A stretch of DNA of 64,000 nt from Blepharisma stoltei (Eukaryota > Ciliophora > Heterotrichea > Heterotrichida > Blepharismidae), in the NCBI GenBank assembly GCA_914767885.1, contig CAJZBQ010000005.1:1-64000 (forward strand), given 5' to 3'. Position 1 is the stretch's first letter. Every line of letters starts with the position of its first letter. The position numbers and the translations under genes were made by a program. Below are positions 22,438 to 33,049 of the stretch, piece after piece. Under the pieces are notes generated by a model. It ran no database searches. It was not told the DNA's origin and saw nothing but the letters and a program-made list of their open reading frames with translations.

Positions 22438-23103
22438 ATGGACGAAATATTGTCACCTGAGTCTGAAGTAGGTTTACCTATAGAGCCAAGAGACTCAAGC
22501 AATGAAATATCAGCTGATTTTAATGGAAGTCCAACGAGTTGCAACTTAGAGCCGAATGAACAATCTCTAAGCTCTCAAAAATATATAGATGGCGCAGTTA
22601 TTTCTTGTGAAAACACTTGCGAAAACTTTCAAAATCAATCAAATAAAGAATCCGGACAAGAAATTTTATCAAATTCAATCCGATCGCCCAATAATGCCCC
22701 TATTTTAGCCGATGAAACTGCTAATGAAGTCGAATTCCAGACCAGATCTGACCGATCCTTCAATGCTGATGAGCGAAGACAAATATCTGCTATAAAAAGC
22801 TGGAAAATGGCTTCGCCGTCTAAAAATCAGGACTCAGCAATTAAGAATAAGATGGATGTATTTCAGGTCACCGTAGATCTCTCAACTCCTTCAGGAACTT
22901 TAACAGGCAAAAACTACCTTCCTTCCCGTCATGGTTCTGGCCATGAAGAAAAAATAGAGCACCAGCGATCGCCAGCTGGCTCCTTGAAAATTCCGATTCT
23001 TACAAAAAGATCTGATTCCACTCGCGAAGGGTCAGTAAGAAGTACAATCAGCAGGCCAGAATCGAGCGATAGGACCATCTGCTTCAAGTGCCTTCTTCAA
23101 TAA
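22438..23103 (+). CDS. Hypothetical low-complexity protein
   Basis: 221 residues, Ser/Asn/Glu-rich and apparently disordered, no recognised domain. Contains clusters suitable for phosphorylation (RSDSTREGSVRSTISRPESS). Ends FKCLLQ then TAA at 23101-23103, 53 bp before the VPS37 start, so the two are tightly spaced and co-oriented. A further exon cannot be excluded. Confidence 0.55.
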   Translation: MDEILSPESEVGLPIEPRDSSNEISADFNGSPTSCNLEPNEQSLSSQKYIDGAVISCENTCENFQNQSNKESGQEILSNSIRSPNNAPILADETANEVEFQTRSDRSFNADERRQISAIKSWKMASPSKNQDSAIKNKMDVFQVTVDLSTPSGTLTGKNYLPSRHGSGHEEKIEHQRSPAGSLKIPILTKRSDSTREGSVRSTISRPESSDRTICFKCLLQ

Positions 23104-23156
23104 TGGTAATTTTTAAATTAATCCTTATTTATCTTGTTGACAATAAATTTATTGAA

Positions 23157-24023
23157 ATGGCACAGTATCATCCTTATTGGCATCAGTATTTATAACATAG
23201 ACAAGAAGCTCAAATCACTCAGGTTTCTTCAGTTTACCCAGGAACCCGCAGAATCGATGCAATCACTATTGAAGTTCCTTTGAATATTCATGGTCCTACC
23301 CTATATCTACAATGGTAAACTCCATTCAGCCGTCTTCCTCAGAATTTTCCTATGGCAGCTCCTCAGATTTTTGTTATGAGCACAGTAACCCACCCCTTAC
23401 TAGACTCCACTATGAGAGTGAACCACGATTACTTAGTCCGCTGGAATCAGCAAAGCACAATTTTCAACGCAGTCAATATCGTCCATCAAGAATTTCTAAA
23501 ATCTCCTCCTACTGTGATTGCAAATCCCAAGCAAACTCAAATAACTGATCCTAGAGCGACTGTGGTGGATTTTACAGACAGATTAAGCGCCTTAACCTCT
23601 GCTGAGCTTTCTCAGCTTAGTCAAGACGATATGATTGCAATAGTGAAAAACTACCCAGGACTGAAGGAAACTGTAGACCAAAATGCCAGGACTACCGAAA
23701 TCTGCAACCAATTGGCCCTAGAAAATTTGACGATTTCTGAAGAGGCCTCAAAACTTAAAGCTGAGTATGACCAATTGAGACAAATTTATATAACAAACAG
23801 AGACCAAATAAGAAGGGTTGGCGGTGAAAATTCAGCAGGAATTAAGGATGAAGGAGCCTATAAAAGGGAAATCCAAAGACTGCTAGAGCAGCAGGAAAGG
23901 GAAGTTAGGGATGTCGAAACAAGGATTGAAAGAGAGTTTGATCCAAGCTTGCTTGAGGATTACGTCAAAGCTGCAACGCATTTCCATATGATAGACAATA
24001 TAAAAGCAAAGCTTAATGCATAA
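23157..24023 (+). CDS. VPS37-like ESCRT-I subunit (UEV + Mod(r))
   Basis: ESCRT-I subunit acting in sorting of ubiquitinated cargo on endosomes. Two 15-nt introns are required and each removes a stop: 23186-23200 (GTATTTATAACATAG) and 23315-23329 (GTAAACTCCATTCAG). The spliced protein is 278 residues. Residues about 10-105 resemble a UEV domain (RRIDAITIEVPLNIHGPTLYL, FPMAAPQIFV, HPLLDSTMRVNHDYLVRW), as in animal VPS37A. Residues about 125-275 are helical and match the Mod(r) domain (LSALTSAELSQLSQDD, LEDYVKAATHFHMIDNIKAKL). Start ATG 23157, stop TAA 24021. Confidence 0.85.
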
Positions 24024-24095
24024 CTAAAATATTGATAATTCAGTTAGAAATATCAAGCCATTTATGATATATTAAAAATAGAATTTCCAGCGGAA

Positions 24096-25431
24096 ATGAC
24101 TCTAAGTTTACTCGAGGAGAACTTACTTATGGCTTCTCATGATTCACGAGACGACCTCGTGAAGCTAGATATCTTAAAGTTTCTTATCAATCTAAAAAAG
24201 CCCAAAAAGATTTTGCAGCAGTCAAGATCTTCTTTTCGATTAAAAGACCTTCCAGAACTATATCGGCATGTAAGTGAACCACCCAAAAATTCTATAAGCC
24301 AACGGTCAAGCCCCAAGCCTGCGCTGTCAAAATGTCATTCTAAATTGTCAAATGATGGGACTGAGAATGAGCTAAATAATCTTATTAAGTCTATATCGTT
24401 TAAAGTCTCCTACAGGATTGCATACCTCCTCTACCTCTGACGCCGATCTGAGTTTTCCATATTATTGCCAAAAGGACTTTTGAGGGAGGCCTCAAAAGAG
24501 TCAATTTAAAAAAAACCAACGCCAACGCCAACATTCCTGATTCAATGGGTCGCTCTAACCTCGCACTACTATACTCGACTGACTGCGTTCCAGCTAAAGG
24601 TCAACCCTCTTCGGGCTGTTTGAACAGAAAAATACTATACATACCACTTCCCTGTGACCAGAAATCCGCTCATTCTCGGGCTCACCAAGGAAGACGGGAT
24701 AGGATTCACTGTGGAAACTGGACCTGATAATCCAAATATTGCTGAAAGAGAATCAATTAGTGGAGCTAATTAGTTTCTGCAGAATGCCATATTTTGATTA
24801 TGAGTCTGAGCTAATCAGATTCGGCAGTTTGGACGACGAAGGATTCAGACTGAAAAACAACATTTGTAACAGTAATTTAGATACCCAAGAAGAATATGAC
24901 GTCATTCGCAAGAATTTTCTCTATTTGTACTCTGCGCATCGCCCCCAGGATGGGTCTAGAATAAATGAAGGGAATTATGAGGTGCATATATTGAATATCA
25001 AACAGCATTTTTTAGACTGCTGCATTAGCTCTCTGTCAGCATTAGGAATAGCCTTATCGAATGTAAGGGATATGAAATGAGTTGATTTATATGCGTTTAC
25101 TGAGTGTATTGAAGAGTTCCAGCGATTCCTGCTTGATAAAAACTCCCTCGTATCGAACGATTCGAATATAAGGGCCAGTTTCACGCTGCAGTGGCTGCTG
25201 TGTATTTTTTATTTAGTCTTTTTTAGGTTTGTAGATACTCGAAGGCGAAATTTGCTGCGAAGAGCTGAATTGAGACTTGCAATCAGTATGGCATCAAGGA
25301 AAAAGAAAGGGATTAATAAGAATTTAGATAAACTTGTTGAATACACGTTTAAAACTGTCGAGTCTTTATGTGGAGAGCCAAGAGAAGAAATCAGCTTTGA
25401 AGAGTTCGAGCGAGCACTGCAGACAACTTAA
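24096..25431 (+). CDS. Hypothetical protein, internal junctions unresolved
   Basis: Probably one gene. The 5' part (24096-24404, MTLSLLEENLLMASHDSRDD...) is Ser/Lys-rich. The 3' part (24740-25431) is open with TGA as Trp and ends ISFEEFERALQTT, stop TAA; it holds a hydrophobic segment at about 25187-25235 (LQWLLCIFYLVFFRF). The middle (24405-24739) has good coding character in two frames in turn (e.g. RNPLILGLTKEDGIGFTVE) but contains an in-frame TAA at 24506-24508 and a frame change near 24711-24772. I could not find 15- or 16-nt introns or a single TA-to-TA deletion that fixes both, so small IESs, introns or base errors remain. No family recognised. Confidence 0.45.
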
Positions 25432-25463
25432 TATACATTGTGTATGAATTATAATTAACTTTA

Positions 25464-25898
25464 TTAAAGATCTTCTCTCTTCTTTCTCAATCGCTCTTTT
25501 TTAATACGATTTAGTCTCTCTTTGATAGCGCTTCTTCTATTTTTGATATCTTTATTGAGCATTAAATCTGCAGATGACTTGAGGTCGTTGATTTCAGAGA
25601 GAGGGACTAGGTGAATGAATTTCTGATAAGAAACCAGAGATTCATCCATTATTTCTTTGGCTTGATCATAAGTGATGCTTTCTATGCAGGCAATGAAAGT
25701 CTTTTCTAGAAGTTTCGATCTTAGATCTCTGTTATTGAGCGCAGGCTTTGATTTTATTGCTTCTTCTAGTTTCTCTTTAAATTCTTTTTGTAGTGCTTCA
25801 TTTAGAGTTGAGCAGGCATTTTCTTTTTCAATTGTTTCTAAGTCCTGACATTTTGCGAGAAAAATAATTATAAATAATAAAGGTATCTTTGGAAACAT
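25464..25898 (-). CDS. Small secreted or ER-lumen helical protein
   Basis: 144 residues. N-terminal signal peptide is clear (MFPKIPLLFIIIFLAKC then QDLET). The rest is charged and helical, with three cysteines after the signal (one in NACSTL, one in FIACIES), and ends in a very basic tail (RRSAIKERLNRIKKERLRKK). No KDEL-like retention signal. Family not recognised. Convergent with the gene at 24096-25431, separated by about 30 bp. Confidence 0.6.
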   Translation of the reverse strand: MFPKIPLLFIIIFLAKCQDLETIEKENACSTLNEALQKEFKEKLEEAIKSKPALNNRDLRSKLLEKTFIACIESITYDQAKEIMDESLVSYQKFIHLVPLSEINDLKSSADLMLNKDIKNRRSAIKERLNRIKKERLRKKREDL

Positions 25899-25923
25899 AT
25901 ATTATCTTAAAAATGGAAGGATC

Positions 25924-26610
25924 TTAATCAAATAGCTTTACTGCCGATAATTGATTAAGTCTATATAGCTTTTCCATATAAGTTAATGCAGGATTAATCT
26001 GAGGAACCTCACGGAAACTTAAAGGCTTTACATTTGGGGTTTCTTCAACAGCCGGACTTTTTTGTGATTTCGGTCTTCTTTCTAGATCAATAGTAAGCCG
26101 TCTTTCTAAATTCTTCTTTACATACTTTATTTCTTGCGGCTTAGCTGGCAATAAGCCATTATATCGATCTCCACAAATCCTGAAGAGGTTTAATGATCTT
26201 TCTAACTTTTCCTTTTTTTCTGAGGAGCTTCTGGACCTTGGAGCACTAGAATACCGTTTATGATTTTTAGTAGAGAGCTTGGTAGTGAAAGGTCTGAAAT
26301 GCTCTTGATTTGATTCTGCAAAGATTTTGCTCTTTTGAGAAAAACTACTTTTGGGCCTCTTTCGATACAAAATTGGGTCATAAACGTATTCGTTTATGAA
26401 TTCTGGCAAAGCTTCTGCTTTCCGATGATGGGAGGCTTCTCTTAGTGGCAACTTGAAATTTTCATCTGATATTGAAGTTGATTTATTTTTACAGGTTACG
26501 GTATGTCGGTAATCTATATTTGAGAGGCAGCGAGGAGTGATATGCCTTTGAATCATATAAGTATCAATTTTCACCTCCAAAGAGGAAGTCTTTGGCCGAT
26601 TTACTTCCAT
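25924..26610 (-). CDS. Basic hypothetical protein
   Basis: 228 residues rich in Lys, Arg and Ser with no recognised domain. The Ser/Lys/Arg-rich composition (KRYSSAPRSRSSSEKKEKLE; RRLTIDLERRPKSQKSP) is like that of cytoskeleton- or basal-body-associated ciliate proteins, which is only an impression. Head-to-tail with the secreted protein (25-bp gap) and divergent from the gene at 27049 across a MITE. Confidence 0.55.
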   Translation of the reverse strand: MEVNRPKTSSLEVKIDTYMIQRHITPRCLSNIDYRHTVTCKNKSTSISDENFKLPLREASHHRKAEALPEFINEYVYDPILYRKRPKSSFSQKSKIFAESNQEHFRPFTTKLSTKNHKRYSSAPRSRSSSEKKEKLERSLNLFRICGDRYNGLLPAKPQEIKYVKKNLERRLTIDLERRPKSQKSPAVEETPNVKPLSFREVPQINPALTYMEKLYRLNQLSAVKLFD

Positions 26611-26686
26611 TTTTTGATTTTAAAGCAATTTCAAAGTATTGAGATGCAAATCTTTCCTTATTTTGATAATATTAACAAAATATCTA

Positions 26687-27012
26687 ACTCACACCCTCCG
26701 TCAGCAAACAAAAACATCTTGCTCGCTCACGGAGGGGTTAATATATAGAAAATTTTATCGAAAATTTGTTTTTTCGAAATTAAAAAAATCCTAATTCACA
26801 AAAATTGGAAAGCAAATATTAATTTAACTTGTAAAATTTATGTATTAAAACGCAATTTGTTTTAAAAATTAAACAGAATTAGCTTGAGATTTCATTATAA
26901 TAGTTATCACTTATATGTCAAAAAAAAATTCCATAAAATTTTTGTTTTGGGTTTTGTGTGCAAAAAATAGGGATTTTTCTAATGGTTTTATTCGCTTACG
27001 GAGGGGGGAGTA
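26687..27012. mobile_element. MITE of the GTTCACTCACGG family, 326 bp
   Basis: TA at 26685-26686 and 27011-27012. Left end ACTCACACCCTCCGTCAGCAAAC and inverted partner TTGCTCGCTCACGGAGGGG; core conserved; right end with one complete GTTTTATTCGCTTACGGAGG motif and GGGGGAG. The inner right-hand motif is mostly lost. It lies between two divergent genes only about 110 bp apart without it. Confidence 0.85.
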
Positions 27013-27048
27013 AGAAAAAGCAATCGAGATGGTGAGAAAATTGATAAT

Positions 27049-28044
27049 ATGATGATTTTATTAATGAATATGAAAAAGTTTTCATCAAAATGAACATCTG
27101 AGTTTCGTGGCGACGCTACATGCGAAAGACTTTTGAATGCTTTAGAAACAATTTCGAAGCCTTCACAAATTCCTACATACACTTTGAGTGTAGAACAATT
27201 TTCATCTCCTAGCCGATCCAAAGTTTTACTCCACAACGATCCTCCAAAGCCAATTCAAAAAATCTCAATCAATATTGAGCCTCCCAAACCTATACAAAAA
27301 AGTAAGCCTGGCTCTTTTTCTTTTAGTACTTTCGATAACATTGGAGCCAAGAAGCCTAAATCCCCTCCAAAATCTCAAGTCGGTTCAATTGACATGAAAA
27401 AACTCACACTGAGAACAAATTTTGAAGACTCAGAAAGCTTTCGACAAATTTTAAGCGCAAGAACAATAAAGTCGTATGGAGAATTATCTGAAACTAGAAC
27501 CCTCTCAATTAATAGACAAAGGCCAATTACTGCAAATTCCGCTAGCTCGTCTGGAAGGAAGCCAAAATTGAATTATCTGCGAGAAAGCATAAGAAAGGCT
27601 TTCCAGCATCAGTCTCCTGAGCTTTTGCAAGTACAGTAAAAAATAAACAGGCTTGAAATTGAAGGAAAGCAGGAAATCCAAAGGAAACAAATTATTGCGA
27701 AATCTTCACTCAGCAGAAGATTATTAGAAAATAAGCTCCAAAGACCTAAAACAGTTGAAAGGCCGAAACGACTGTCCTCTTCCATGGAAAAAAGGCTAGT
27801 TCTCATCAAAAGGCCAGGAATTGAAAGTTTAAGTTCCAGCGGACTATCTACCTTAAGGAAGAAAGACCTAGAAAGCACTAGCGACCTTAAAATTGAAGTC
27901 CCAATAATTTCTTTTACAAATAAAAGGCCTTTTGCTTCTAAAAGAATTCCGGTAAAAGTAGTCAAACAGCAAAGCATTGCTTGTACAACGGAATCCGAAG
28001 ACTGCTCTGCGTTTCTCGGAGATTTATTGGACTCGCGATATTAA
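27049..28044 (+). CDS. Hypothetical basic Ser/Pro-rich protein (one intron)
   Basis: 326 residues with a 15-nt intron at 27636-27650 (GTAAAAAATAAACAG) that removes an in-frame TAA. TGA encodes Trp in SSKWTS. Contains two PPKPIQKISIN/PPKPIQKSKPG repeats near residues 65-85, and many Ser-Arg and Lys-Arg-Pro motifs (IKRPGIESL, FTNKRPFASKRIPVK). No domain recognised; composition suggests a disordered structural or microtubule-related protein. Several in-frame ATGs at 27049-27070; the frame is open up to the MITE, so the start may lie elsewhere. Confidence 0.6.
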
Positions 28045-28055
28045 TTAATTTTCGA

Positions 28056-30314
28056 TTAATCTAGTTTAATTGTGACAAAAGAACTAATAGGGCCTCTGCA
28101 TATCGGACAAGAATTTCTACCTTGATTTTTAAGCATTTCTGCGCAGTATTGACAGAGGCATGCATGTCTGCATGGGATAACTGTTGTGTCATTTTTTTCT
28201 GACAAGCAAATCACACAGTTTGAATTGTCAGCGCCTTGCTTTTCAGAGAACCCATAAATCTCCATCAATTCATATTCCAATTTTGAGTGATAGATTCCTC
28301 ATTTATCATAATTAGTAGAGTCCATTTCCCTATATAGATTTCTTTATCGAGCAAAATATAATAGAAAGTATCACGACCAAGAAAACTCTAGTAAAGGGAT
28401 AAGCTGGATCTCTATGCCAGGACGAGTTAAAAAGTGGAATGCGAAAAAGTGAACAAAGTTGGCAAGCAAACTCGCTAATTTTTAACATGGTTTTATTATA
28501 AAAATATTTTTTATTATAAGGATAATAATTTAGACTGGGCATGATAAATATCTTACCTGGATTTTCTCTTCCCTATAGAAATTATGCTAAAGTAAGTTTG
28601 CATAATCATAATATAGTGGCATTCTTTTTTTAGAAGCCTCTAAATTATTTGCATATTTTATACTAAAGCTATTAATATGGGACCTCCATAATTAAGCAAA
28701 TCAACTTAATTATAAAATTTGATTATTTGAATCAATAAATTGACCAGCTGTTTTTACAGCCAGCCCACTCAACATATCTCCCGAAAGGGGAGGAGGAGCA
28801 TCTTTGGGGAAATCTCACTTCTGATTTTCATGGCAGTAGAGTCTCAAGAAGACGAAGGGAGGAGTCCGAGCTGTACAGCTGCCCAGCAAATCTTTTTTCA
28901 GCCGAACAAGGTGGAAACGGGACAGCGCAAAACTGGTGAATCCTAATGGGTCCGTGGTGACTGCGTTAACAATATGGATGTAGCCTTATAGTAATAATTG
29001 TATGATCAGCTGTTTAGATGCACAGTTCGTAGCAAATTTTTAGTTTTCGTTATAAGTCATTTTTATTTTCACGATAGGCAATTTCATATGAGCCTTTATG
29101 AGCTCCATGAATAAGCATCCTCCGAAGCTAAAATGTATAGCGAATCAAACTCATTACTTTATTATAAAATTGAATATAAATTGATCAGCCATTTTGATGT
29201 ACACAATCCGTGGCACATTTTTAATTTTTAAAAATTAAGGCATATTGTTTGGCCTTTAAAATAATACATTTTTGGTCTGTTTTACTCTATCGATTACTTC
29301 TCCAGCAGTCTTTTTTTATGGGCACTAATTAATGTAAATATTTATAGGCCTTAACAAATATAATAAATGTGTACTTTAAATTTAAACTTATTTATATTTA
29401 GACTTAAATTCTAAAATAAGATATTTATCAGCGCCAGTCTAAATGGTATCTTAAAAATAAAATTAATTTTATAATAAAGCCATTTTAAAAATTATCGCGT
29501 TTGCATGCCAACTATTTTTTGGCATGCCACTTTTTAATTGTCCTGATATAGAGATCCAGATCGTTCCTTTAATAAAGTCTTTATTGGTCGTTATGCTTTC
29601 TATTACATTCTGTTCGATAAAGAAATCTATATCGGGGGTACGAGCCTATAATGGGCATAAAAGTTTCTATTAACATAGATCGGTATAAGTCTGTCCAGCC
29701 AAAGTTAATTTTTGTCTAATTGGGAAAACTCCAAGATTTCTGCCTTTTCTTTCAAATGATAAATATGTAGTCAAAGCTTGTGGAGGTCGTGAGGTTTCCG
29801 GAGGATACCTTGGTATAATTTCAATTACAATCGGATATGAGTTGCTATTTCTAAAAAATAATTCGTCTGGAGAATATTTCGAAATGTCAATAGTTGCTTG
29901 GCTGCATTTTTGAGACTGCGCAGGTGGGAGATTTAAGAAAAGTGGCTGCGGGTATTTGCTAGTATTCACTATATATTGGACTCCAGCAGGCCCTATTTGC
30001 TCATCTGCAAAAAAATAGATATTTATTAAGCATTGAAATTCAGAGTCATATTCAAATTCAAGGTGATAGAAATTGGGCTTATAATCATTAGAAACCAGCT
30101 TTATAGAACCTTTATTTATGGTTGCGTCTCATCTCACTGGAATAACTTGAGCTGTAGTTGTAGATGGGACTTCATAATGATGGGGCGCATAAGCATCTTG
30201 ATGATAGCTAAATAGCGCTTGAGGCTGAGATTGTGAGTAAAGCCTCCCCATAATTGAATCAGGAGGAGGTGGAGGATTGTATTGAGGCTGCTGACGTGAT
30301 GATGATCCACCCAT
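28056..30314 (-). CDS. Mahogunin-type RING E3 ligase, split by a large IES
   Basis: The N-terminal half (30314 to about 29688) begins MGGSSSRQQPQYN, a myristoylation-like start as in MGRN1 and plant LOG2 proteins, and has the family central domain (IKLVSNDYKPNFYHLEFEYDS, IDISKYSPDELFF, YPIVIEIIPRYP, ERKGRNLGVFPIRQKL). The C-terminal half (about 28292 to 28056) has YELMEIYGF, exactly where MGRN1 has its LQEIYGI, followed by the C3HC4 RING (CVICLSEKNDTTVIPCRHACLC, CPICRGPI). Between them lie about 1.4 kb without the gene. A TA-to-TA deletion of 28293-29687 gives a 287-residue frame (GQTYHSKLEYELMEIYG), but other phase-compatible TAs exist. TGA encodes Trp in PVRWDATI. Function in animals: endosomal trafficking and receptor ubiquitination. 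Confidence 0.85.
28293..29687. mobile_element. Large IES (~1.4 kb) in the Mahogunin-type gene
   Basis: Separates the two halves of a conserved protein. Contents: a short frame at 28330-28542 with one hydrophobic segment, a GC-rich retroposon-like piece at about 28765-28975, and three degenerate tandem copies of a motif reading TTGATCAGCTGTTT..GATGCACAG, followed by CGTAGCAAATTTTTA (near 28741, 29003 and 29183). No transposase seen. Borders are inferred from reading phase and are approximate. Confidence 0.7.
28765..28975. mobile_element. GC-rich retroposon-like piece
   Basis: Abrupt GC-rich segment inside AT-rich IES sequence, with a short hairpin (CTCCCGAAAGGGGAG). Its end, GTGACTGCGTTAACAATATGG, resembles GTGACAGCTTCATCAATATGG at the end of the GC-rich insertion near 61065-61085. 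Not a recognised RNA gene. Confidence 0.4.
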
Positions 30315-30334
30315 TTTAATAATTTTTATTAGAC

Positions 30335-31156
30335 TTAGCTACTTGATTTAACTGCTTTAGGCCCTATGATAGGTTGGATCTCTGATATCAAATTATGCTT
30401 CCACACGTCGTAAATTAATGTAATCAATCCTACCCCTTCGTCACAAAGAATCACAAGCAAAGCTATTTTTGTGTTAGAATGATAGACAATTAAAGCAGAA
30501 AGCAATAAAAACCCAATTGATAAAGCCCCAGATAAAAATTTAGCCAGCCCCAGCAAGCATATAACCGGCTTTTCTCCAAGTCTGGATTTCATAACGTGCT
30601 GATTGAAAATCAGCAAATAAAGTAAAGCTCCTCCACAAAGGCTGACAAAGAACATCATCTGGATAATCATAAAATACCCATACCTCATAAGCAAATTATC
30701 ATCCATGCACATTTTGTAGTCATCTATAAGCGCTGGGTAGCTAAGAGGTGAGATTATCAATAAAGAAACCAGAGCTAGGAGTTCCACCACAATATGTCGT
30801 TTTAAGTTTTGCTTATCATTAGGATCTTTAATTACATAATACCAATATACAATAGAGCCTATAGCACAAGTAACCATAAGTATATAGTCACAAAATGCAA
30901 ACCCTAAGACATACCACGTATTGATGTCATTCGCAAATTTCATTCGGTCTTCGGCATCCTTATAATCCATATAAAGCGTGCACGTGAAATTTCCTGATTC
31001 TTCTGCAATTACTGTGGAATAGTTCGTATAGTTCACCACTTCATATTCAGGCCGCTCAGCATAGTTTATCCATGCAATTGGGTATGTAAAAAAGATATAA
31101 AAGGTGGAAAAAGTAGCCGCAGAATACGCTATAGATAGGAGCGTGGGCCCTTTCAT
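30335..31156 (-). CDS. Multi-pass membrane protein, unknown family
   Basis: 273 residues, TAA stop, no TGA needed. About six hydrophobic segments: residues ~8-30, ~78-105, ~120-142, ~158-180, ~195-220 and ~228-245. Between the first two is a loop with three likely N-glycosylation sites (NYTNYSTV, GNFTCT), so this loop probably faces the lumen or outside. C-terminus is Lys/Ser-rich. Lies 20 bp downstream of the Mahogunin-type gene start on the same strand. Not recognised. Confidence 0.6.
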   Translation of the reverse strand: MKGPTLLSIAYSAATFSTFYIFFTYPIAWINYAERPEYEVVNYTNYSTVIAEESGNFTCTLYMDYKDAEDRMKFANDINTWYVLGFAFCDYILMVTCAIGSIVYWYYVIKDPNDKQNLKRHIVVELLALVSLLIISPLSYPALIDDYKMCMDDNLLMRYGYFMIIQMMFFVSLCGGALLYLLIFNQHVMKSRLGEKPVICLLGLAKFLSGALSIGFLLLSALIVYHSNTKIALLVILCDEGVGLITLIYDVWKHNLISEIQPIIGPKAVKSSS

Positions 31157-31181
31157 ATTTATAGAGGAACAAGACTATTTA

Positions 31182-32984
31182 TTAATGCTTTTCTGTCTTT
31201 CTGCTGAATCAACTTGATTTTTTGCCTTTTTTGGCGTCGTGGTACATTTTTTGATACATGTCTCGGTCTGTAGCTGCTTCTGCATATTTCAAGTTGGCTT
31301 GGATTGCAATTGCTTCAGTTTCTTCAAGATTGGCCCTTAAGCTGTTATTTTCTTCAGCCCACACTTGTTTTGAAAGTAAGAGCTCGGTTTCCAAGCGTCT
31401 TTTTTCAGCTAAAAGTCCTTGATATTCAGGAGAATTTTTCATTAAATTTGTAGAGAGCTCTTCAACTTGGCGTTTTAATGAATAAATTTCTGATTTTAGA
31501 AATGTGATTTGGGCCTCCTTTTCTGAGATTTCAGCAATGTATTTTTCGTCTCTTCTGAAATCAAATGCGCTGCCTTTGGGGGTGCTTCGCCTAGAAATTC
31601 TTTCGTTTAGCTGGCTAAGCTCGTCTGCGAGAGAAGGGTCTGCATTAAGTGATGGATTCAGTGAAAGTCTTTGCAGTTCCTGCTGGTCTTTAAGTTCTTG
31701 GAGCTCATTTTCAAGCTCAGACTTTTCTTGTTTTAGTTTGTAAACTAAAGCTTGAAATTCATTTAATTGCTCTTCTCTAGCTTTATTTTTGGCGATTTCT
31801 TGGGATGAGGTCTCATTTCTGAGTTTTTCAAGCTCGTCTTTTAGAATTGATAAGCTGTCGTTTAGGACTTTTTTTTCTTTTTCCAAGGCTTCAGTTTTTC
31901 TGTTATTTTCACTCTGAATTTTTTTGATTTCTTCTTGGAGTGCTTCATTTAGATCACTTGCACTTTTTTCTTGTTTTGAAACTTGTTTTAATTGGCTTTG
32001 CAAAGTATTGCACAATTTTTTCAAGCTTTCAAGCTCCTGTTGATTTGCGTCTTTTACGTCCTCTGTCACTCAAGAGATTTCTGTTTCCAAATTATGGATA
32101 GTTTTTTCATGTGACAGTAATCCTTTTCTAAGCTCAGAATTTTCATGCTCAACATTTTTATACCTTTCTTCGAGGTGGCTCAGCTGGTCTCTAATTTCTT
32201 CATTCAGTTCTAAAGCTTCATTTAGCCTGTCACTCATCTTCCTAAGTTCTTTTTTTCTGCTGTTTAATGCATCTTCTAAGTTAAAGTTTGTGTTTTTAAG
32301 TGTCTCTATTTTAGGGGCATACTTTTTCCTGGACCTTTTTGCTAGAGGGACATTTGTTCGAAATTTTTTCCTCGTGAGACATTTGCTTGAATTTTTATAT
32401 TTTTACGAAATCAAAAATCATGGAGCCTCTATTTCGTCTTCATATTTTTCTTTGATATCTGCTAACTCTTTGTGTTTTTCTGTCAGCTGTATATCAAATC
32501 CTTCCAAAATGGCTTTCATCTCATCATTTTCGCTTTTAAGCTTTTCATTTTCAAAGCTCAAAAGCTTATTTGACCCTAGCGAAACTTCTTGAAACTCTTT
32601 CAGTTCTTCCTTCAATTTCTCGTTTTCTTCTTGCAAGTCATAAATAGTCGAATCTTTGGTTGTGTAGTTTTGCAATGTGTGGTCTTTTAGTCCTTCAATT
32701 TCTTTTTCTAAGGACAGAACTTTTGACTGAAGAATTGTGTTTTCTAGCTGAAGGGCGGAAGCGTCTGATGGGGCTCCATTTGATAAAGATTTTTCAAGAT
32801 GGTCACTTTTTTCTTTTTCTGCTGTAAGTTGTGCTTGAAGCTTCGAAATTTCTGCTGCACTTTCACGCTGGAGGGTGCGGAGTTTTTGGTCAAGAGTGAG
32901 CACTTTTTGCCGCTCTTGAGAAAGTTGGGATCGGAGCTATGTGAGAATTACTTCAAGCAGTGCAGGCTGCAATTCTTCGTCCAT
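31182..32984 (-). CDS. Long coiled-coil protein (one intron)
   Basis: About 590 residues, nearly all heptad coiled coil (KSDH LEKSLSNG, ENEKLKSENDEMKAILEGF, KNTNFNLEDALNSRKKELRK, KREVEELSTNLMKN-type segments). A 15-nt intron at 32937-32951 (GTAATTCTCACATAG) joins MDEELQPALLE to LRSQLSQERQ. The end runs through a TGA (SSWFSRKTEKH) to TAA at 31182. One problem remains: an in-frame TAA near 32399-32405 in an A-rich stretch. It falls inside a 21-nt GT..AG that would keep the frame, but that is longer than other introns here, so a small IES or base error is also possible. Resembles Golgin or cytoskeletal coiled coils; no specific function can be claimed. Confidence 0.65.
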
Positions 32985-33049
32985 TTATCAAATTAAAAGT
33001 AATTACTTTGAAAATTTGCTGTGGGTTTATAATAAGAGTAGAGGAGTTT

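Noticed and set aside
28330-28542. Small frame with one hydrophobic segment upstream of the RING half
   Set aside because: It lies inside the inferred IES, is not joined to the RING frame by any 15-nt intron, and the true N-terminal half of the protein lies at 29688-30314.
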